DNA of 34,427 nucleotides from Nymphaea colorata (Eukaryota; Streptophyta; Magnoliopsida; Nymphaeales; Nymphaeaceae): contig NW_022204570.1 of NCBI RefSeq assembly GCF_008831285.2, forward strand, positions 1 to 34,427, in the 5' to 3' direction. The notes beneath the pieces are model-generated. The model saw only the letters and a list, made by a program, of their open reading frames with translations. It did not search any database and was not told the origin of the DNA. The stretch's first letter is position 1, and every line of letters starts with the position of its first letter. A program made the position numbers and the translations under genes. Shown here piece after piece: positions 12,560-28,436 of this stretch.

Positions 12560-14926
12560 TCTTCTTTGAAGATATGTCTTTTGTATAATACCTTTTCTTG
12601 GACTGGGTACTCTCCTTTCATTATGGCTGTTACATTAATACAAATATGTTCACGTTGTCCCATGTCCACCTGAACTCTAAACCTGGTTATATATGTGTCA
12701 TACAAATGCAAAAGAATTTTGTGAACTGGTTATGATGAAAATAGTCCCAATTTACACCGAAAAAAAAAATTGGGAAGACAAAAGTGGAAGTAAAAAAAAA
12801 AAACTATAAAGGACATACCTTTGAAAATTACTAAAATGTCCGCTTACTCTTGGTTATGTACTTTGGGTACCCTTAACTGGGCACTCAACTCACTCTACCC
12901 GAACTCAGCTGAACGCTCTCCACTCATTGCCTCTTCATGAGCAACTGTCACCACCCTTTCTCTCTCTCTCTCTCTCGCTTTCTGATTTAGCCTGAATTGT
13001 TTCTTTATTCTAAAACAGCTCTTAAGGATGGTAAGAAGATTAATGGACGATGTGGGCTATTAGAGAGAGAGAAATGCATGGAATATTCTTGTGTCAGATT
13101 TCCATTGCATCCATGGGTCACATTTTTCTTTCTTTGACAAGTAGCCTAAACCATTGCATCCAGCGTTGTTAGCCGACATGAGGTCTGTGTGCATGACCTA
13201 GAAGAATGCCTCAGTAGGAAGCATATAAATATTAAACATCAATCAAGAAGAAGTTACATGGTGGTCCGGCCATCTCAAGAGCACGGCTGGACGTCGATTG
13301 ATCGAGCCCAGTTTCTTGGACGGTTAGGAGTTGCCTATTGTAATACTTATCAATCCGCCTTAATGGTACTTTAATTCTTCATACTCTCACATTTTGTTTT
13401 TCTCTTGTAAAAGTTGGTTGGAATCAGCCGACTTGAATTGTAGGGGCTTGGCTTGGGTTGATCCAAAGTGTTATACAAATCGGCTAATATTTATTTATTT
13501 ATTTATGTTTACTTAGAAGAAACTCTCTTCTTCAAAAAACCACCAAGGTGGATGTACTGTACATCGTTCAACTCGAATGTTGTTCTTGCCATGGTTTGCA
13601 GACAAGAGAAATAACACACTAGAATGTGACAGCGGCCACAAGATTCAAACCTTGAATTCCTTGCATATGAACTGCCTTGCAGCCCAGTTGCCCTATGTGC
13701 CTTGAGGCAATCAGCCAATCTTTAATCAAGTGATTCGGAATGAAGCATGATTTAGCCAATTCATTGCCAATCGCCCATTTCAAAAGATGCAGATGTGCTT
13801 ACGGGTTTCTTTCTGTTTCCACTTGATTTTACATTTCATTCAGAGAAATTTCCAAAATATTGACAAAGTAGCTCCCAGCTTGATGTCACTCTCAAACTGC
13901 GGGCCAACACGGACCATCTACAGTCCAGCATCTGCAGTTTGGCTTTGTTGAGGAATCGATCAATGACATCATTGGAGTTGGTCAAAGTGGGCATCAACAG
14001 TTTAACCCAACCTGGGGATGTCAAAGGGTTGGGTAAGGTCCGAGCAAGCTGGCTCTCACCTAAATGAATGTGGGTGAACCGGATCTGGAATAGCATTAGG
14101 CTGGACCAAGGCTTGACAAAGCCGTGCTTGGGCTGACCCAAAGCCTTTATTGGCAGTCCAAGCCTGTTCTGTTTAGTTATTGGGCCAGGGCCTGACCATC
14201 AACTTCATGTTTATCTTGTACTCAACCCGATATCTATCCTTATTTGAAACTCTTCACTTTTCATTTATTAATTTTTTGAAAACCATTGGGAATATGTCAA
14301 GAGTTTGTATGGGAGTCGACTGCTGGCATCATGCCAAAGAATGTGGAAAAAAAAAGTAAAAAGGTATGTATTTGGGCCAAGTCGAGCCCCCAATACCCGA
14401 CCCAGGCCAGCTATCCTAGTGAGTTTTTTTATCTGGCCAGTAGGTCAAATGGTCCCAATTGTCCATCTGGTGTCTGGCCCAGTGCCTACCCTTAGAGCCA
14501 GTCATAGTGTTTTGGCAGCATATATACAGGACTTTTGCTACGAAGTTCCCACTGATCTAGTGTGTGTGAGAGGTTTCCCATCATTGAGAACTTGCCTGTC
14601 AGCTAATTAATATTTTGGGGTCATGCATTTGAAAGAGGCCTAACTTAAAACCAAACATGGAATCCTTTGCACCCTTTAGATATGATCAAAGTCATTTTGT
14701 GCATGAGTTTATAGTAATCAAATTAAAATATCATTAGGCGCCATACAATGGTGCTACTTAGTCTTCACCTATAACAATTAATACTTAAGATATTACTAGT
14801 ACTTTTATATCGGAGAATTCTAGCATGTTGAATGCCCAGTGTTGTTAGGTAATTAAAAGGTTAAAAATCTATGGTTGAAAGCACCACAAAATGTTGTTGA
14901 AATCACGATAAACTTTTATAAAAACA

Positions 14927-15195
14927 CACTACCACAAACCATAAACCGTTGCTAATACCCCTGCAGTGTCTATATTTTAGCAAATAATGTTTTATTTTGA
15001 GCTATTTGACAATATCTAGCATCCGTCAAATTTGAATCCACACACACACACACATTCAAATTTGTCATTTCTTAGATCTTGTCTTATTACTAAAAATAAA
15101 GACCAGTCGCTAAAGCATGCAGCTGTATTAGCAATAGTGTATCAAATAGTGCCTATTTATGGCACTTTTTTTAATGGTTTATGGGTCTATCAGTG
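14927..15195 (-). mobile_element. CACTA-type MITE, right-arm copy
   Basis: Reverse-complement partner of 5108-5376 and also 269 bp. On the plus strand it starts CACTACCACAAACCATAAAC and ends at ATCAGTG, flanked by ACA at 14924-14926 and 15196-15198, the complement of the TGT duplication on the left. Because both copies keep the same target duplication, the MITE inserted before the arm was duplicated. Confidence 0.8.
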
Positions 15196-15303
15196 ACATA
15201 ATTTAAATCTATTAGTCATCCAACAGCCAGAAGATTCAAATGAGTACATATATATATATTTGTTTATTTAATATATAATTATCTGTATTTATAATTATAT
15301 TTA

Positions 15304-20389
<5,086 letters not shown>

Positions 20390-21723
20390 ATGCAGAAACC
20401 ATGCATCCATGCATGAATGGTGGTGAAGCAAAGGTGCGTTAAGGTCTGGCAAGACTTCGATTCTGTGATGATGTTGTCACCCCTTTCATGTCTTGTTTCA
20501 AGCATGCACGTCGAAGAGAATTTTTTATTACGATGTATTATTATTTTCTACAAGTAGTTGAACAATCAATAGGATTGACAATTCAACACCTTGTGTCAGC
20601 TTTATCAGCATCTTGGACTGTTAGCAAATCTTGGACTCCAAGCGATTTGGCAATTTTGAAGATTGAGGTGCCTGATATTTAACTGCAGTTTGAGTACTAT
20701 GTTGCAGACAGAAAAGTATGGAAGGAGAGAACAAGCAGTGCATCACTCTGGTCATCCATCTGAAGTGATACATAGTCAATGAGCCTTCAAAGATGAAATA
20801 TCGGTGGCTGCATTGGGCCGTGGAGTTTTATAATCCTCATTTGCAATTTCAAGTGTTTACATTTCAAATCAAGTGGAAAAAAATTTTTGACTTACTATTT
20901 TGTGCAAATCTTTGGTTTCTCTTTATGCTTGCTCATCCTTTTGATGGCCATTTATTCTTTAGTTCCTTAAATTGGTCAGCTTCCTTTTTCCTCTATTTTA
21001 GTGACTTCTTAAGCAAGTCCATGCAATATTGCCCATTATAGTGAATATTGAAAAGCGTTTGATCCCAAGGGGTCACACATCACTCTTTGGAGTATAAGGT
21101 TGTAGTGCGACATCTTGGAATTCAGATGGTCTCGTCCAAGTGTTTTCCCCATTCTCTGGCAAGATGATGCCAGCTCTGGCCGGTGGAATCGTCTTCATGA
21201 TTTGGACTGGCAATAGGGTTTGGGAAGATCAGGCAATCATCAAGTAGCAGAAGCATCGCTCATGTGCTGCAAAAGTGCCACGACATGGTCGAATGTGAGT
21301 CACATTTTTGTTCTTGATGTGGCACTTGCTCAAACGATCTTTGCATGTTGCTGAATTGCCTTGTGGCCTTGGAGTTGGATGAGGATCGGCTATGCTTCTT
21401 AGGTGTGCGAGTGATTGTCTATGCACATTCTTTTGTTGTTTAGATTTGGTTAGTTGCTGTTGTGTACTGAATTATGATCTTATGTTGCTTTTCAGGATTA
21501 GTAGATTATTTGGAGAACTTTAGATAGGGATTTCCATTTGAGTTTGTATAATTAAACTTGTTTAGGTATAAAGCTCAATTTGTGATGGCACATGTACTGG
21601 GTTCATATTTTTTCGTTTTTCATTTTTTTATTGCAGATAGTTGAATTTGGCATTCTTCATATATTTCTGCTATGTATTCTTGACATACTTTTAAAAATCA
21701 AAGTTATTCCATTGCTGTTTGCT
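20390..21723. other. Unassigned DNA with short plus-strand open frames
   Basis: Open stretches at 20488-20682 (64 codons) and 20793-21041 (82 codons) are on the plus strand but show no domain I can name; the second is rich in Phe and Leu, as expected of translated AT-rich DNA. The region just before 21724 looks like intron, with a T-rich tract leading to the GH2 exon. Confidence 0.4.
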
Positions 21724-21964
21724 GGACCTCTCAAGTATTGGTGCAAGAGAAACAAAGTTGATGTGCTGGTTTCCAACTTAGCCACATGGAATGATGATGC
21801 TGTTTCTAGTTCTTTAGAGAGTGTTAGCTATTGGGTTGAGGGCTTGCCATTTGTTCATTCATTGAGTGGTTACTGAAAATTTTATTTGGCAACTAGCCCC
21901 ACAAGAACACCTGTGAACTTCTATGAGAGTACATTTGAAGATGTAAATTGCAAAGAGCTACCAG
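21724..21964 (+). pseudogene. Exon fragment of plant GH2 beta-galactosidase (LacZ-like)
   Basis: The translation GPLKYWCKRNKVDVLVSNLA, ATWNDDAVSSSLESVSYWVE, GLPFVHSLSGY, a TGA at 21874-21876, then KFYLATSPTRTPVNFYEST and FEDVNCKELP follows the N-terminal region of the plant cytosolic GH2 beta-galactosidase family (Arabidopsis At3g54440 type: LKYW.eRNKV...s.aVWNDDAV...lPFVkSLSGYWKF.LA..P..VP.nFyd..F.D). The stop replaces the conserved Trp of SGYWKF. The donor CCAG|GTTTGT is intact in the expected phase; the acceptor side reads GCTG, not GCAG, so it also looks damaged. No other exon of the gene was found on either side, so this is an isolated fragment and not the start of a complete gene. In the family the exon precedes the sugar-binding domain, not the catalytic barrel. 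Confidence 0.83.
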
Positions 21965-22370
21965 GTTTGTCTTTTTCTCTCATATGCAAATCAGTGGAAG
22001 ACTTAGAAAGTGGAGCCATAGGGATCACTGTCTTGTCATTTAGTAAAATATAAAACATCGTTTTATGTAAGATTTTCCTGAAATAGAAGATGTGGTTTCT
22101 TCTTTTGAGGAAAAAAATGCTATTTTTATCTATTATGATCAAGGCAGTAATTGTTGTACTATAATATTCAATAGCAATGTTATTTTGTGCTATTCTATTT
22201 TTCTAAAATCCAATTAATTCTAAAACTTCACACCTTTTTCATTACCTTATATTGTTTCCTTTATATTTATAAAGCTGTTCTAAAAAGTTTGAAAACATCA
22301 TTCAGTTTATTTACCAGAATTTTTTAAAATGTAGTTTTCAATGACAACGTTTATCCTTATGTCTTTCAGA
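21965..22370. other. AT-rich intron-like sequence
   Basis: It follows the GH2 donor and ends at TTTCAG (22365-22370), a plausible acceptor. The exon expected next in the GH2 gene (with its VPSNWQMHG block) is not found after it. Confidence 0.4.
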
Positions 22371-22721
22371 ACATGCACGAAAAAGGTGTTCTTGCTTTCA
22401 AACTTCTGAAAATGGGAATCAGACACTTTCTACATGCAATGAAGAACCATGGGAGGACTAGACCTGTTAAATTTAATAGGGCCCTCTAGAAAGAAGCCAA
22501 CCACCATGGCCGCGCCTTACAAAGACAACTTCATGAGAAAAAATCATAGATTTGAAAGGGAGAAGGAGGACTTAAAGCACGTGACGGAACCAAAGGAGCA
22601 GAGCAAAGTCAAAAGAAGGAAAAGGTCTAGATTTCAGTCTTCTTCGTTGCTGACGAATCTTTGTACTTGCTTGTCACCCACATCTCCTCTTCCCACCCTG
22701 ATTTCTGGAAGCTGCACTTAA
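22371..22721 (+). other. Unassigned open segments after a splice-acceptor-like site
   Basis: After CTTTCAG the sequence reads EHARKRCSCFQTSENGNQ, with a stop before 22465. An overlapping frame from 22449 to 22721 encodes 90 residues rich in Lys and Arg in the middle (KVKRRKRSRFQ) and Ser, Thr and Leu at the end. I do not recognise a family. The basic stretch could resemble a nuclear-localisation signal, but nothing else supports a real protein. Confidence 0.25.
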
Positions 22722-22870
22722 AGTCTCTTCTTTCAATACAGTAGAAACAGGTTTGATTGTTTTTTCCCTCTTCTTCTTTAAATTGGAAAAACATGTTGCT
22801 TGTCTTAAACAAAATCAAGAGTTGCTGCTCAATGTGAATATTCTTTTGATTAAATTCAATTTTCCCCCAT

Positions 22871-23539
22871 GGGAGATGCTTTCTTTGGTTTTTGTGGCAA
22901 CTTCAGAAGCATCAAACAGTTGGATGCATCAAGCACAGACTTCTTTTTTTTCTTCCATGTCTTGTGACTTTCATGTTGACTCATCATCCTTCAACTTGAA
23001 GGTCTTGAATTACAATGGCTCATCACTAATAGAATTCATGCGGTGATGGTAAAATGAAAAAGTGGGGAAGTCGGCCTCAGCGGAGTTTGACTTTTTTTTT
23101 CTCTTCTCAATGCGGTAATCTCATACACCGTTGGTCTATCGGCCACAATAAATTAAGTAAAAAAAATACATTCTTTTATTATCTAGTTGCAACATTTCCT
23201 CCTCGTTACCAATACAAGATTATTGCAGTGAGCATTTGATAAGAATAATATTTTGCGTATTGTTGGGATACGTTTTCAAAATGCATGACGTAAAAGTTAA
23301 CATAACATAATGTCAACAATTAGACGTTAGACACGATTACATTGTCTTTTGAAACAATAATGTAAAGGTTTACAAGCACACAATCTTCCTCTTATCAAAC
23401 ACACTACTATTCATTTTATTCTCTTAACTATGTGTTGCCTAATGGGTCAATCTCTGTGAAAACAACAACAATGACAACCTGATTTGATATCCCAACTAAA
23501 CTAAACCTGATTATTTCAGTCTCAACCAGTCTAGGTCCC

Positions 23540-23570
<31 letters not shown>

Positions 23571-24509
23571 ACACAATGGTTCAAGCCGGTTGAAGATCGT
23601 GGCATAATGTCAAGTAAGTCTTTCATATATCTGGGGAAGAAAAGGAAGACAAGGCATGCTTTGTTGGAATAATATATCTGCCCACTGTCTTAATCCTCCT
23701 GAAAAATAAAATGAGGAAAAAAATAAAGAAATAAAGTAAAGAAAAAGAAAAGATCCCTAGGACTAAAGCATCGATAAGTCAAATTTTCTAACTTGGCCAC
23801 AGCAAGGTTCTATTCCATACAGCTCACACAAATTCGTTTTGGCCTTTTCCCAGATGATCTCAGCTACAAATAAGGCCTCCAGAGGAGGAAGAATACCATT
23901 AATCTCGACGTCGCCCATGGAAGAAACCAGGCTGCTCCTCTTCTTCCTGGTCTCTGCTTCTGTCCTTGTCCATGGGGCTTCAAGTAAAGCGCCAAAGGTA
24001 TGTATACTTGATATGATAGTCCATGATTAGTAGTGACAATTTATTGACCTCTTCTTAGTTGTTACTATCTGTTAATAATGAGAATTATATTGATAAAGTT
24101 CTTGTGATAAAAGACCATTGAATTAGATTTCATAGAATTGTTGGGTGTAATTGAGCATTTCCAAAACCAAATGAATTTTGAGTCCTGTTTTTCCATGAAT
24201 TTAAGAGTTTACCGACAATTAGATTGCTTTTTTCCTACGTCCTATTTTTCTTTTCCAAAGAAATTGTAGACATTTTGGTATCCAACCTTTAGTTTATTGG
24301 GTGTATCTCCTAGCTAGGCACATGTTGTATACATGGGAAGTACGTGAGTAGCAGCAACGAAGTTGGAGGAGAAAATTATGAGGAAGCAAACCACTTGAAG
24401 TTATTGTCATCCGCTATTCCATGGGAAGAAAGTCGCTTGTAATTGTTTCATTAACTTTAGAAAGGAATCACTTAATCTATGATTTTATTGTACAGTGAGG
24501 GCAGTGCGC
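22871..24509 (+). repeat. Tandem duplication, unit 1 (1.64 kb)
   Basis: Starts AGATGCTTTCTTTGGTTTTT and ends at GGCAGTGCGC; unit 2 follows immediately (24511-26097), offset about 1640 at the start. It includes a (TG)n tract at 23541-23568 and a signal-peptide-like exon at 23917. Unit 1 has a block at about 23240-23320 (with GTTGGGATACG) that unit 2 lacks. Confidence 0.93.
23917..23997 (+). CDS. Putative first exon with signal peptide, unit 1 copy
   Basis: ATG in the context CGCCCATGGAAG opens 27 codons: MEETRLLLFFLVSAS, then VLVHGASSKAPK, ending AAG|GTATGT, a good donor in phase 0. The charged start, a hydrophobic core of about 14 residues and small residues (GAS) near a likely cleavage site fit a secretory signal peptide. 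An upstream in-frame ATG at 23839 would add 26 residues, but those break the signal-peptide shape, so the later start is preferred. An acceptor TTTATTGTACAG ends at 24495, and the next codon in phase is TGA, so if spliced that way this copy stops at once. The protein family is not recognised. Confidence 0.42.
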
Positions 24510-24510
24510 A

Positions 24511-26097
24511 GGAAGATGCTTTCTTTGGTTTTTGTGGCAACTTCAGAGGCATCAAACAGTTGGATGCATGAAGCCCAAACTTCTTTTTTTTCTTCCTTTT
24601 GATTCTTACTTCCACTTTAGGTTAAATAACTCTTTGTGAATGTCTTGTGAGGAACACATGCCTTCATGTTGACTCATCATCCTTCAACTTGAAGGTCTTG
24701 AAGTACAATGGCTCTTCACTAATAGAATTCATGCGGTGATGGTAAAATGAAAAAGTGGGAAGTCGGCCTCAAAGGAGTTCGACTTTTTTTGTCTCTTCTC
24801 AATGCAGTAATCTCATATGCCGTTGGTCTCGGATCGGCCACAATAAATTAAGTAAAAAAATACATTCTTTTATTATCTTGTTGCAACATTTCCTCCTCGT
24901 TACCAATACAAGATTATTGCAGTGAGCATTTGATGTCAACAATTAATGTAAAGGTTTTGAAATACATTTTACAAGCACAGAATGTTCCTCTTATCAAACA
25001 CACTCCTATTCATTTTATTCTCTTAGCTATCTGTTGCCTAATGGGTCAATATATGTGAAAACAACAACAGTAACAACCTGATTTGGTATCCCAACTAAAC
25101 TAAACCTGATTATTTCAGTCTCAACCAGTCTAGGTCCTATTTGTGTGTGTGTGTGCAACACAATGGTTCAAGCCGGTTGAAGATCGTGGCATAATGTCAA
25201 GTAAGTCTTTCACATATCTGGGGAAGAAAAGGAAGACAAGGCATGCTTTGTTGGAATAATATATCTGCCCACTGTCTTAATCCTCCTGAAAAATAAAATG
25301 AGGAAAAAAATAAAGAAATAAAGTAAAGAAAAAGAAAAGATCCCTAGGACTAAAGCATCGATAAGTCAAATTTTCTAACTTGGCCACAGCAAGGTTCTAT
25401 TCCATACATCTCACACAAATTCGTTTTGGCCTTTTCCCAGATGATCACAGCTACAAATAAGGCCTCCAGAGGAGGATGAACACCATTAATGTCGACGTCG
25501 CCCATGGAAGAAACCAGGCTGCTCCTCTTCTTCCTGGTCTCTGCTTCTGTCCTTCTGCATGGGGCTTCAGGTAAAGTGCCAAAGGTAGGTATACTTGATA
25601 TGATACTCCATGATTAGTAGTTAAAATTTATTGACCTCTTCTTAGTTGTTACTATCTGTTAATAACAAGCATTATATTGATAAAGTTCTTGTGATAAAAG
25701 ACCATCGAATTAGATTTCATAGAATTGTTGGGCATAATTGAGCATTTCCAAAACCAAATGAATTTTGAGTCCAGTTTTTCCATGAATTTAAGAGTTCACC
25801 GAGAATTAGAATGCTTTTTTCCTACGTTCTATTTTTCTTTCACAAAGAAATTGTAGACATTTTGGTATCCAACCTTTAGCTTATTGGGTGTATCTCCTAG
25901 CTAGGCACATGTTGTATACATGGAAGTACATTGATTAGCAGCAACGAAGTTGAAGGAGAAAATTATGAGGAAGCAAACCACCTGAAGTTATTGTCATCCG
26001 TTATTCCATGGCAAGAAAGTTGCTTTTACTTGTTTCATTAACTTCATAAAGGAATCACTTAATCTATGATTTTATTGTACAGTGGGGGCAGTGCGCG
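24511..26097 (+). repeat. Tandem duplication, unit 2 (1.59 kb)
   Basis: Second copy of the unit, head to tail with the first. It has a 24590-24660 insertion-like difference (CTTCCACTTTAGG region), a shorter (TG)n near 25142-25156 and the deletion noted for unit 1. It ends at GGCAGTGCGC (26097); the unique sequence after it is the likely original right flank. Confidence 0.93.
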
Positions 26098-26121
26098 GGT
26101 GTCATTAATTCATGTGTATAA
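25504..26121 (+). CDS. Putative short secreted peptide gene, unit 2 copy (two exons, tentative)
   Basis: Exon 1 (25504-25584) encodes MEETRLLLFFLVSAS then VLLHGASGKVPK and ends AAG|GTAGGT. A T-rich tract and TATTGTACAG (ends 26082) give an acceptor whose next codons, in phase, are TGGGGGCAGTGCGCGGGTG and so on (WGQCAGVINSCV), then TAA at 26119-26121. The predicted product is 39 residues: a signal peptide followed by a short tail with two Cys. In unit 1 the first codon of this exon is TGA where unit 2 has TGG, so only unit 2 keeps the frame. The alternative is that both exons are remnants of a larger secreted or vacuolar protein whose rest is lost. No homology was recognised and expression is not shown. 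Confidence 0.33.
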
Positions 26122-27120
26122 GCACTGCCTAAGAGAATTTGCTACCATGCAATCAAGAATTAGAAGTTGAGTTTTTCGTGTGAATTGGCTCTCACCTCTC
26201 TCTTCCTCTCGTCGTCTTACCACCGGTGACTGGAAACCCAAGGCTCCAACCTGTCACTCTGGTCGAAGCGAAACAAGTTTGGAGACGACCTTTGAGGCCA
26301 CCGAAAATCCTCTTAGAGCATCTTGATCCTATGCACAAATTCACCGACCGAATCACCACGGTGCAAGTTCTTCTTCCCCAGAAGAAGTTAGTGGCAGGAG
26401 AACTATCTTGGGAAGGCTTGACGGAAATCTACTCGTGCCTCTAGTCGACTAGTAATCAAGCAACTTACACCTCGAGCAGAGCTTAAGACAGGTTAAGATC
26501 AGCCCTAGTAAGCTTATTAATCTCTGTCAAAATCGGAGAAAGAGACGCCGGAAAGGTGGATCGCACCCTAGTCTATCGGACTGATTGTCAAGGTGAGAAT
26601 CCGAAGGTTCACCGGAATCCATTGGTAGAAGGCCGGTCGGATTTCTGTGAACTCGATGGTGAATCAACCTGAAAATTCTGTCCTTGGCAGCAGCAAGTCA
26701 CTCCGTATCAATTTGAGAATTGCTGTCTAGAAAGGAGATGGATTTTCCCCAATAGCCGACCCTTAATAAACCACATCGCTCGCTCGGCTTGGCGGAAACC
26801 AAGCAGTGCCTGGGCTGAAGTTGCAGGCAAAATCTGAAGCAACCAAGGGCGAATTTCACTCTCTCATTCACCCCAGGATAATCGCCCAGATCTTAGCAAC
26901 ATCCCCACCAAGTTTCAGGCGAATCCGACCAGCCATCGCGAAGAACTCGCTCCCGGTCGGAAATCTGTGTGCTACCACCGGAGTAACCAGTCGCTGTTAC
27001 TTTTCCGATCAGTTTTCGGTCGAGCCCGATCATTTCAGCGGATTCGATCTTCTTTCTTTTTTTATTACCTGTGGGCACCAGCTTGACTTGGGGGGTGGTA
27101 GGGTGAGTTAACTCCAAAAA
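26122..27120. other. Unassigned, more GC-rich DNA
   Basis: Open stretches on the plus strand at 26226-26444 and 26806-27111 and on the minus strand at 26893-27327 show no domain. The phrase style (repeated 'CCGGTCGG', 'TTTTCGGTCGAGCCCGATC') resembles LTR-retrotransposon leader or LTR DNA, but no LTR pair, primer-binding site or polypurine tract was found. Not resolved. Confidence 0.4.
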
Positions 27121-27252
27121 CCCGTCCTCAGTTTGGATTGCAGTCCCAGAAAACATTTTGACCTTTTGTTCTTCCGAGAATAAAGAAGTACCCGAAAAAT
27201 TGTTCCGATGGAGAAAAGAACCTATGAATAGCTTTACGGGAAATTTCCAAAC

Positions 27253-27282
27253 GAAGAGACCTATTCTATGGTCACTGCTAAC
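27253..27282 (+). pseudogene. psbD: psbD fragment (photosystem II D2), 10 codons
   Basis: GAA-GAG-ACC-TAT-TCT-ATG-GTC-ACT-GCT-AAC encodes EETYSMVTAN, identical to an internal stretch of plastid D2 protein (family: AEETYSMVTANRFWSQ). The match stops on both sides, so only about 30 bp is preserved. Short, but exact at ten residues and close to other plastid pieces. Confidence 0.6.
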
Positions 27283-28067
27283 AGTTACAATGATGTATTT
27301 CCAAATGAAGGGACGTATTCTCCACAAATTGTTCTGGGTTCCACATTTTTTTGTCTTTTCACATGATGTATCTCTCTAGATCCAGCTGGCAAAAAAATCG
27401 AGAGACCCCGCCACGTCATTCGAATGAATGAAGAGGGATCTCCATTCATTAGGTTCGATGGTATCAACTACCGATGAAATCGACCCCCGCAGATAAATAA
27501 TATAAAAACCACGGAAGATGCTTTTTGACAAATAGCGGGCTCCCGAATCGAAGTGATTTGGTTCCTTGAGAAAGATTGATAGTAAAATCCATTCTTTCTG
27601 AGAAGCCATTTATCGCTGAAATCACGGTCGATCATTTTGGGAACGCCATTTTGATTCATTGGAACTACTCGATGAATTTAGTCACTCATGCTCGTACTAT
27701 GTATGATATGATCCAGGCCGATCGAAATGTATGGATCCATGGATCCGCAAAGGTACTCCTAATGGATTGAATACCATATATCCATACCACAAATGCAATT
27801 GTATGCCATTATCCATCAACAAAATGGAAAGGACGTTCTGGAAAGGTTATGGAAAGGTCAGGACTTTCTTGAAAGGCTATGATCAGGCTACACGCTCCAT
27901 GGGTGGCTGGATAACGCTGTAGTCGCTGGTGTCCCTTCCCACCTATGCGTTTATTAGATATAAAATCTAAAAGTATTGAGGCATAATGTGCCTACATACC
28001 ATACTCGGCTTCCACCATAGAAGCACCACTTCTGGATTTCCACCCTGTATGGCACTGAAAGCTGGAA

Positions 28068-28436
28068 GCTCACTTGGCCCACGCTGGATTAATCGTATTC
28101 TGGGCTGAAGCAATGAACCTTTTTGGATTTGTTCAGAATGAGAAAACTATATCTGGTCTCGTTTCTACCTTTCCGGTCATTCTAGACACAATTTTGAAAT
28201 ACTGGATCTTTCATTATTTATACCATGTATCAGAAGCTAGTTTTCAGGAAACCGCTCGCCGCCCTTTTGTGCTGCTGGCGGCATGGGTCAGCGCACACGA
28301 GATGAGACTTTACCACTGTGGAACGCCTTTTTTCAAAAGGAAGAAGATTCCGATAAACTCAGATTTTCAGCTAGCCTACGGTCGTAGATATTGGTACTTT
28401 AAGAATACGCCTCGACAATGCATTACAGACGTATGA
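28068..28436 (+). pseudogene. Chimeric open frame joining psbC, cemA and rpoC2 pieces
   Basis: One uninterrupted frame reads: 28068-28124 [19 protein letters not shown], matching the N-terminal part of CP43 (psb[20 protein letters not shown]); 28125-28232 [36 protein letters not shown], matching the C-terminal part of cemA ([19 protein letters not shown]...FKYWIFRYLNRVS); 28233-28259 EASFQETAR, matching plastid rpoC2 ([18 protein letters not shown]). It then runs on through 58 unassigned codons to a TGA at 28434-28436. It has no ATG before the psbC part (first ATG is 28113). The three source genes are separate in plastid genomes, so this is a joined-fragment product and not a transferred gene. 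The first piece would be membrane-spanning if translated. No evidence of expression. Confidence 0.8.

Larger units (their letters stand above)
11810..15303 (-). repeat. Right arm (X inverted) of the large inverted repeat
   Basis: The reverse complement matches 4992-8771 over the whole 3494 bp except for the 327-bp indel and microsatellite length changes. The inner edge is at 11810 (ACAACCACTAAATAGG) and the outer edge at 15303, immediately next to the JmjC gene fragment. The TA tract is greatly expanded here compared with the left arm. No coding domain was seen. Confidence 0.95.

Noticed and set aside
12381-12711. Open frames over the TA tract in the right arm
   Set aside because: They translate a TA microsatellite into Ile/Tyr repeats and depend on the tract length.
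27125-27175. psaA-like MFSGTAIQ on the minus strand
   Set aside because: Seven of eight residues resemble psaA (MFSDTAIQ), but the similarity stops at once on both sides; it could be chance.
27957-28060. Copia RNase H-like motif on the minus strand (SRSGASMVEAEYGM)
   Set aside because: It recalls the SRSSAEAEYRA motif but has a two-residue insertion, a stop nearby and no supporting flanking motif; too weak to list.
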